A stretch of 64,000 bases of DNA. Origin: Malus domestica (Eukaryota > Streptophyta > Magnoliopsida > Rosales > Rosaceae). The notes under the pieces were generated by a model, which saw only the letters and a program-made list of their open reading frames with translations, searched no databases and was not told the DNA's origin. The stretch spans positions 5,915,001 through 5,979,000 of the forward strand of contig NC_091664.1 in assembly GCF_042453785.1 (NCBI RefSeq), given 5' to 3'. This document shows positions 58,001-64,000 of this stretch, piece by piece. Position 1 is the first letter of the stretch, and every line of letters starts with the position of its first letter. Both the position numbers and the translations under genes were made by a program.

Positions 58001-59430
58001 CCAAATATAGTATAATTGCACCTCAAATTTCCATCACAGAAAAAACAACCACTTATTTCATTCTCCTCGGTTGTTCGAAGAGAATAGAAAAATGACTTGT
58101 CTTCAGTTTGCTTTTTCTTAAAATATTCAAGCAAACATTCTGAGTTGCCCTTTTTAAGAATCCCGATGCGCTTTCTCATTATCAAATTGTTACAATCTGA
58201 CTAAATAAAATTTAGTTTTTGAAACCCTCCTACTTCTGTGGTAAAGTATGAGAAGATTTGAGATGGTTGTAGTCTTGCGGAATGCATTTGATCTATCAAT
58301 TTTGCTTGAGAAGACTATATTAATCCTTGTGACCTCAATAAATGAGAACTTGATGCCGGAACAAGAACATGACTATGTTCAGCAACAAAATTTGTCACAA
58401 CAAACTTCCTTTCTAAATTAAGTTTGATTTCAAGTATTGCCTTGCAGCCACATCTTGTTTCTTCTCTTTTCTTCTTTGGAGTTTTTTTTTATTTGTTATT
58501 TTTATTTTTATAAAAACCTTCACAAGAACAACAAAATTGTTTTTTCTTTAGCATACTTTACCTATCATTATTCTCTCTGTTCTTTCTCACGCTAAATCCA
58601 ACCCTTTTACCATATGCATTGTAGTAATTATATGCATCATCCTCATTATCAAAAGTCACCCCAGAGAAATATCACCAACTTTGCTTGTAAATTCTCCTTT
58701 TTCTTCATTTTGATCCCAGACTTCAAAGGTTTTGGAATCTGAATCTAAGTGTATACAATCAACTGATTCTTTGGCATCACTGGAAGATGGAGTATGAAAC
58801 TCATCATCTTGATGTTCCATCTATATAAGTATCAAATTACTTAATATTGAATTAAATTAACACCCTATAATAATCCTAAAAAGCATATATAATGACACCA
58901 TATAATGATCATAAAAAGCACATATTTTGACACCCTATAATAATCCTAAGAAAAGCATATATATTGACATCCTATAATCCATGATGGAACATAATTTAAA
59001 ATATTTATGATGCAGATGAAGATGTAGACTCTGGGTAGTACTATCCTATCAGGTTACCCTACCACCGCCTCATCCTTAACACGAAATGGGTGTTTGATGC
59101 CCATCCTTACCTATAATAATCCTAAAAAGCAAATAAATGGGAATTGCATACCTTTTTGTAGTTAGAGAAAAATAGCAGATGGAAAACCCAAAAGATGCAT
59201 GCGCAGGGTTGAGTCTGCTTGTATTAAAAAAGGGGAGTTTTTAAGTTTTAATAAAAAATTTAAAAAGAAAAGATATATAGGAAGTAAATGAGTAAAAGTA
59301 GATTCGCTCTCCTATTAATTAAAGCCAAAAAAAAAGGCTTAACTAGAGTTAGTGTGGATTACACATGGCAAATATTGAAAGGGGTGGTGAGCATACCTTA
59401 TAGTTAATGTGGGTGAGCAAAAATGCACAA
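55083..59430 (-). mobile_element. Mutator-like element with long TIRs and FAR1-type transposase (4348 bp)
   Basis: Left TIR 55083-55308 and right TIR 59208-59430 are inverted copies over about 225 bp with few differences. They start GGGTGCATTTTTGCTCACCC / TTGTGCATTTTTGCTCACCC and share CCATGTGTAATCCACACTAA and TAGTTAAGCC. They are flanked by a 9-bp TSD with one mismatch, TTTCGATGA (55074-55082) / TTTCAATGA (59431-59439). A broken MURA/FAR1-like transposase gene lies inside on the minus strand. Short diverged repeats of CAAAATACAATTGTTT fill 55600-55760. Confidence 0.92.
56523..58820 (-). pseudogene. FAR1/MURA-type transposase, broken
   Basis: The start is probably ATG 58820 (MEHQDDEFHTPSSSD). 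A FAR1-type DNA-binding region follows after a frameshift (VTFDNEDDAYNYYNAYGKRV, near 58665-58590). The MULE transposase domain 58185-57787 contains VVCFDTTFKTNRYN (first catalytic Asp) and TIFPDQA (second Asp). After a 100-bp GT-AG intron (about 57413-57513), MTTTQRIESMNKFLKKYF carries the catalytic Glu. The SWIM zinc finger reads CS-stop-KKFKFEGILCAHALK: a TGA at 57018-57020 replaces the second Cys. A basic tail (KSKGRGKGRMK) ends at 56523. A further frame at 56224-56042 may be a last exon. Other stops and frameshifts near 58670-58200 and 57690 make it inactive. FAR1/FHY3 transcription factors descend from this kind of transposase; the surrounding TIRs show that this one is the transposon itself. 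Confidence 0.88.
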
Positions 59431-59767
59431 TTTCAATGATGCAAAATCTAGTTGAATTTGTTTTACTGGTCAAGAACAATATTGGTGTAAAAAAGGACAG
59501 ATGGGAACACACCACATCATGTTGCTGATGTGGCAAGGTTCGATTTACCAAGAGGGCACCTATGCCGGTTGCTAATTGCTTAGGGAGAAAGCGATGTCAA
59601 AGGTTGACAAAAACACGCAGAAGCCACGCGGAAGTCTCCACCTCCAGTCTCCACCAGAACTATCTTTGCTCCATTTCCTTATATGCCCTTCCATAACGCA
59701 TTTAATTGCTAAAATGACATTCATTTTGATTTTTGGTGTGACCCCGAAATTCAACTCATTGTTTGTT

Positions 59768-59938
59768 TGTTTGTTTTTTTAACAAACGATATTATCTACA
59801 CTAAGATGTGAGAGAATAGACTAAGTCTCACAATGAGTTAGCAATAATTTGGTTCAAATTCGTCTTTGGTGAGAATTGAATTTAAGACCTCTCATTTACA
59901 AATGAAGATGAATATCATTAGACCGTAGTATTAAATGG
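59768..59938 (-). mobile_element. tRNA-derived SINE with 16-bp TSD (171 bp)
   Basis: It is flanked by the direct repeat CAACTCATTGTTTGTT at 59752-59767 and 59939-59954. On the minus strand it runs from the tRNA-like head (GGTCTAATGATATTC as A-box relic; GGTCTTAAATTCAATTCTC as B-box relic) to an A-rich, CAAACA-type tail. It is related to the sequence at 28800-28955. Confidence 0.85.
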
Positions 59939-60198
59939 CAACTCATTGTTTGTTACCTACTCGGCATCTAGAGCATATCTAACCAGTGTTTTAAAAACTA
60001 GTTTTAAGATTGTTTAGGTGGTTTTTGGGGTGGAATCATGAAGAAAACATTTTTGTTCAACAAAATTGAATTATAGACTAGCCTAAATGCTGGGCTATCA
60101 TCTCACCGTTTAGGTGAATTGGGAGCCTGAATTTTTTTTTAAAATAGAGAAAAATGTCCAAACCCAAGACAATGACCTTTCGGACAAATCTTTTATAA

Positions 60199-60357
60199 AA
60201 TGAAAAACTAATGAAAAAAAGTTAGAAAACTTTGAGTTTTAACGATAATGACAAAATAAAGGGTAAAATGAATAATTTTAGGATTTATTTTTTAGTGTAA
60301 AATTTTGTTTTTCGTTAAAATAAATAGTACCGAGAACTTTTCGTTAAAATTCCCTTT
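60199..60357. mobile_element. Small TIR element of the TTAACGAAAA family, member 3
   Basis: AAATGAAAAACTAATGAAAA at the left and TTTTCGTTAAAATTCCC at the right, with the family body (TTTTAACGATAATGACAAAA, AAAGGGTAAAATGAATAA). Same orientation as member 1. Confidence 0.65.
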
Positions 60358-61012
60358 ATAAAATTCATGCTAATTTTATGTTTCTAAATTAGTTACTATT
60401 AATTTATTAGGACTTTATGATGTCAATTAGAAAAATATTAATAATAGTCAAATATTTGATTGTTTGCGTACATGCTTGATTATTTTAAAAAGTATTATAT
60501 ATATATATATGTACTTATATGTAAGAGGTTTTAAGTTCGATTATCGTAAAAAATAAATTGAAGGTTTAAGCTCAAGCTAGAAGAAAATCTAGTTCCAAGT
60601 TGCGAAAAAGCTTTTTTAACACACCCAATCAGCCTATACTAATTGATAACCAATAAAAATGAGCCACCTAATACCTTTTAGGGTAAATCTAATTACAATT
60701 TACCCTTTCAAGTTTGGGATCAATTTCAATTCCTTACAATATCTTTAAAACATTTCAATTTCATACATTTATTTATCATTTTATTTCAATTTCATACATC
60801 CGTTAGAAAATCTGTTAAGTAAACCATTAAGTAATGACGTGACAAATATAAGATCCACATTTATGCTCACGTGGTTGCCAAATATGTACGATGTGGCAAA
60901 AATAATAATTTTTTAAGCATTTAAAATATAATAATAATTTAACCTATTATTAAAATAAAATAAAAATAAAAATAAAAAATAAACAACGTAAATATCTTCC
61001 CCGATCCATTCC

Positions 61013-61246
61013 TTGCAACCCAACCCCTCCCATCCCACCCCACCCCAAGCGATCCCTAGATCTGGACCTCGACAACCTCAAGTCAACGGCCCAATTGCGC
61101 CAAACAATCCCAAAAACCTCCGAATCGATGATGGTCTTCTTGCCGAACTCAAGTCCCTTTGCCAGTCACACCAGCCCCTGCTATTGAAGTCTGCAGCGAT
61201 GGAGGAAAACTGTATTCTTCCTCCAGAAGGCCTTTTTCTTCAATGA
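61013..61246 (+). pseudogene. Second, unrecognised captured fragment in the same element
   Basis: A plus-strand open frame, Pro-rich at first and then LRIDDGLLAELKSLCQSHQP and LLLKSAAMEENCILPPEGLF. The composition is protein-like and GC-rich as in the neighbouring captured piece, but I do not recognise the family. It could be a second host fragment or chance. Confidence 0.3.
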
Positions 61247-61267
61247 CGGCTTGCTCCTTCCACATTT

Positions 61268-61568
61268 CTAACCTTTCCGGTGGTGGCGGGACCCGTCATT
61301 GGGGTTAATCTTTTGGGATCCGGGTTTGAGTGACCCGGAGAACCGTGTGGATGAGGACTTGCATGTGTGGCGGCCGACGGAGGAATGGAGTAGGAGGGGA
61401 GCCAGAGGGGCTAATGATGGGGGTAGACTGAAACGACGTGGCAGTCTTTTCTCCATTGTGGGAGTCGCGCGAGGCGCTTTGGACGTAATAGATGGGGCAG
61501 CGGCTTGGGGATCTAGTGGGGGACGACGGCGCGAGGTTGGTCACCTCGGAGTCGGTCTTGGTGTGCAT
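61268..61568 (-). pseudogene. Captured N-terminus of a LEA_2 / hydroxyproline-rich family protein
   Basis: ATG at 61568: MHTKTDSEVTNLAPSSPTRS, then CPIYYVQSASRDSHNGEKTA and TSFQSTPIISPSGSPPTP. After a frameshift near 61395 it continues HSSVGRHTCKSSSTRFSGSL and KPGSQKINPNDGSR, and stops near 61268. This is the conserved cytosolic N-terminus of a plant family annotated as LEA hydroxyproline-rich glycoproteins (LEA_2 domain, single membrane span). The membrane segment and LEA_2 domain are absent. It is a captured, frame-broken fragment. Confidence 0.85.
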
Positions 61569-62218
61569 TGTGGCGGAGGTTGGATTGTTTGGTGGTGGAT
61601 TGGGGTGATTTAATGGATGGCTATTTGGAGCCATATTATGTAAGCTGAGCTTTAGCTGCAATGAAGGGGGAAAATGGGTTGCAACTTGCAGGGAGGGGAA
61701 TATGTTTAGGGTTTTTTTTTTATTTTAATAAATAGGGTAAATTATTATAATATTTTTAATGAATAAATTTTTTTTTTTTTTTTACATAGCACAAATTTGA
61801 TAGCCACGTAAGTTATTAACGGATGAAAAATGTAATGGATATACTATATTGAATTAAAATAGTAGGTGATGTATAAAAATAAAATATTATAAAAATATTG
61901 TAAAGAATTAAAATTAATTACAAACCTGTAAGGGTAAAATGTAATTCAACTTACTTTTTAACCTCTCCAATTACCGACTTACAGGAGTCGCCATTTTTTC
62001 GGATCCGATGCACACCGCAAGGGCAAAGATGTAAATTAACGCTTCAGAAATTAATTAATTAGAGTTGATGAAAAAACTGGAAGTTTCTAGGAAAACCCGT
62101 CATCTGAGGGAGCCCCTACAAATTCCAGATCCCCGTCTCGCATCTGCTTTCAGTTTTCACTTTTTGCCTGCAAATTCTCTCTCTTGCTCCCTCTTCCTTT
62201 CTTGCCTACCAAGCAACC

Positions 62219-64000
62219 ATGGACGCCTTCACGTCTTTCTTCGATTCCCAAACGTCATCGAGAAACCGCTGGGCCTCCGAGTCTCTCAAGAATTTCCGTC
62301 AGATCTCTCCCGTCGTTCAGAATCATCTCAAATTGGTACGGATTCCTCTTTCTCCAAAGTGGATTTCATCCTCGTTTGATTTTATTCTGTTTTGTTGCCG
62401 AGAAAATCATTTAGAAAGAGAGAAAATTTCATTGTATTTTTCTCTGTATTCTTGGTTATATTCACTGTTTGTGTATTAGACCGAGCAATTTTGGCGTGGT
62501 GCGAGAAGTGTTAGGGTTTTGGTCCCCCTTCGTTTAATTTCTCTTGATGGTTACAATTATGTGCTGAGAAAATTGTGCTGGAGGTATTGATTTTGATATC
62601 TAGGGTTTCGTTTAGGTTTAATTCGTTTATATACACAATTGGGAATGGAATTTCACTTGTTTTGTTACCTAGAATCTTGGTGTTAGGAAAAGAGAAATAG
62701 GGACAACAATAGAGAGATTCCTAGATCATGTGGATGTTGCGATTAGGGAGTATTTTCATAGCTTTTCTTTGTAAATATTGTAGTTATTTGTATTTGCGGT
62801 GGGGAATGAAAAAATCACAAAGGGCGAGGCTTTCCCGTGTTCTTCTTTCTCTGTCAAGTTGCTTTTCTGGGATGTTTTGATTTCGCCGACTACTCGAATG
62901 ATAGTGGAATAAGTATGAATGCCCCCATTTTAGTGGCTTGACTTTCTTTGATTAGATGGTTTTGGCTGGGGAATTTGGTTTGATGGATTTTGCGGTTGTG
63001 TGCAAACCATAACGACTTTGATTTACTGATTGGTATCTTAAATTTTGCAGGTTTACCTCACTCTATGCTGCGCCCTCATTGCATCAGCTGCTGGAGCCTA
63101 CCTCCATATCCTGTGGAACATCGGAGGCATTATCACCGCTCTTTCTTGCATGGGCTGCATGGTGTGGTTACTCTGCACACCAACCTATCAAGAGGTAGGA
63201 TTTATTGGTTTAACTTTCTTTATCTTCCTGCAGTCATATGTATTTGTGTTATCGCAATTGTTTATTGGTTTTCATGTGTTGTGTTTATTCCGTTGAGCAG
63301 AAGAAGAGGGTTTCTCTCCTGATGGCTGCTGGTCTCTTTGAGGGGGCCACGATTGGGCCTTTAATTGAACTGGCCATTGAGATTAACCCAAGGTACATAT
63401 GTGTTAGCATTTGTACTCTTTATTTGATTTGATGTTCGAGCTGAGTAACATGTAATGACGTGAAACTTCTTGAACCATTATTCTTCTTTCTACCATTTAT
63501 GTGCTATAATACTTGTATTTCTTAAGATAGAAGTGACCGCATCTATTAACGAAAGTTTTGTTGTGTCAAAATTATGTATTAGCTATTACGTCCATTATTT
63601 TTTCTCTCTAGGATAATTCAATTCACTCATCGTCCTGATTTTTTGTTGTCTTCTTTTGAGCCAGTGTCTTGATCAGTGCATTTGGAGGAACTGCTCTGGC
63701 CTTTGGTTGTTTCTCAGCAGCAGCCATGTTGGCAAGGCGCCGGGAATACCTTTACCTGGGGGGTTTGCTTTCTTCTGGCCTTTCTATGCTAATGTGGTTG
63801 CACTTTGCTGCTTCTATCTTTGGGGGTTCTGCAGCACTTTTCAAGTTTGAGGTAAGGAATTGTCAATTAGTCATGTGACCGATGGGAAATGCTATAATTT
63901 GCAGTCATCTAATTGTTGTCTCAAATTATGTTGCAGCTGTATTTCGGGCTTTTGATTTTCGTGGGCTACATGGTAGTCGACACCCAGGAAATGATTGAGA
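62219..64000 (+). CDS. BI-1: Bax inhibitor-1 (BI-1), cut by the right edge
   Basis: Five exons are visible: 62219-62335, 63051-63194, 63301-63392, 63665-63851 and 63937-64000 (open at the edge). They splice in frame to about 201 residues. The start MDAFTSFFDSQTSSRNRWAS is followed by SLKNFRQISPVVQNHLKL and then hydrophobic segments: VYLTLCCALIASAAGAYLH, GIITALSCMGCMVWLL, LLMAAGLFEGATIGPLIELA, ISAFGGTALAFGCFSAAAML, YLGGLLSSGLSMLMWLHFAA and LYFGLLIFVGYMVVDTQEMI. The family (TMBIM/BI-1, about 245-250 residues in plants) is an ER membrane protein with 6-7 spans that suppresses cell death and affects ER calcium. About 45 residues with the charged C-terminus lie beyond the window. The CT-rich stretch just upstream is a typical leader. 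The reading frame is undamaged. Confidence 0.95.

Larger units (their letters stand above)
59440..60680. other. Intergenic region, repeats only
   Basis: Contains the SINE at 59768-59938 and a small TIR element at 60199-60357. A TA run occurs near 60494-60510. No gene recognised. Confidence 0.5.
60681..61957 (-). mobile_element. Pack-MULE-like element carrying a LEA_2/HRGP-family fragment (~1277 bp)
   Basis: AT-rich terminal inverted repeats of about 250-290 bp (60681-60980 and 61700-61957): GGGTAAATCTAATTACAATT on the left and AAAGTAAGTTGAATTACATT on the right (reversed). Both share TTTACCCTT and the following ATTAACGGATG-type block. They enclose a GC-rich host-derived core. Long TIRs, gene capture and lack of transposase point to Mutator, but no clean 9-bp TSD was found, so the ends are approximate. 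Confidence 0.7.

Noticed and set aside
56523-58820. A host FAR1-RELATED SEQUENCE transcription factor gene
   Set aside because: It is enclosed by ~225-bp TIRs with a TSD and has several stops and frameshifts, so it is the transposon's own broken transposase.
1-64000. A new multi-gene biochemical or defence system
   Set aside because: The intact genes are common single plant genes with unrelated roles, and the remaining sequence is explained by known transposon classes. I saw no cluster of co-oriented unknown genes.

Overview
The window is nuclear DNA of a flowering plant. All four clearly intact genes carry GT-AG introns and encode plant-type proteins, and the sequence between them is packed with plant transposon families (Copia, Ty3/gypsy, LINE, tRNA-derived and Au-type SINEs, Tourist/Harbinger, hAT and Mutator elements). 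The repeat types look like those of woody Rosaceae such as apple or pear. That is an impression from the text, not a proven assignment.

Layout. 1-729: left-cut Copia element on the minus strand (start of gag plus one LTR). 1141-4242 (minus): glycerol-3-phosphate transporter-like gene, copy 1, two exons, three frame breaks. 4.4-10.7 kb: decayed Copia pol fragment and two Ty3/gypsy-like LTR remnants. 11.1-16.8 kb: hAT-type MITE, Tourist MITE and a degenerate L1-type LINE. 17.2-27.7 kb (minus): a second copy of the transporter gene, partly deleted and split by Copia A (17530-21569), a Harbinger-like MITE (21599-22202) and Copia B (22523-27359). Each insertion has recognisable target-site duplications (TSDs). 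28-31.5 kb: repeat-rich intergenic DNA with a second hAT-type MITE.

31563-33517 (+): plastid ribosomal protein L19. 34.9-38.0 kb: two Mutator-type elements carrying host-gene pieces (CNGC channel C-terminus; OCTOPUS/DUF740), each with a perfect 9-bp TSD. 40008-43620 (+): VAP27-type vesicle-associated protein. 43.8-46.7 kb: foldback-like repeat containing an Au-type SINE (22-bp TSD) and a 2.2-kb solo LTR (5-bp TSD). 47896-53442 (+): CDC7-type protein kinase in 15 exons. 55083-59430: Mutator-like element with ~225-bp terminal inverted repeats (TIRs) and a broken FAR1-type transposase. 60681-61957: third Mutator-type element, carrying a LEA_2/hydroxyproline-rich family fragment. 62219-64000 (+): Bax inhibitor-1, cut by the right edge.

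The intact genes are unrelated housekeeping or cell-biology genes (plastid translation, ER membrane contacts, DNA replication licensing, ER cell-death control) with no sign of joint function. I found no evidence of a new biochemical system. The most interesting content is transposon biology: three gene-capturing Mutator elements within about 27 kb, and a duplicated transporter locus in which both copies are broken and one is a layered insertion site.
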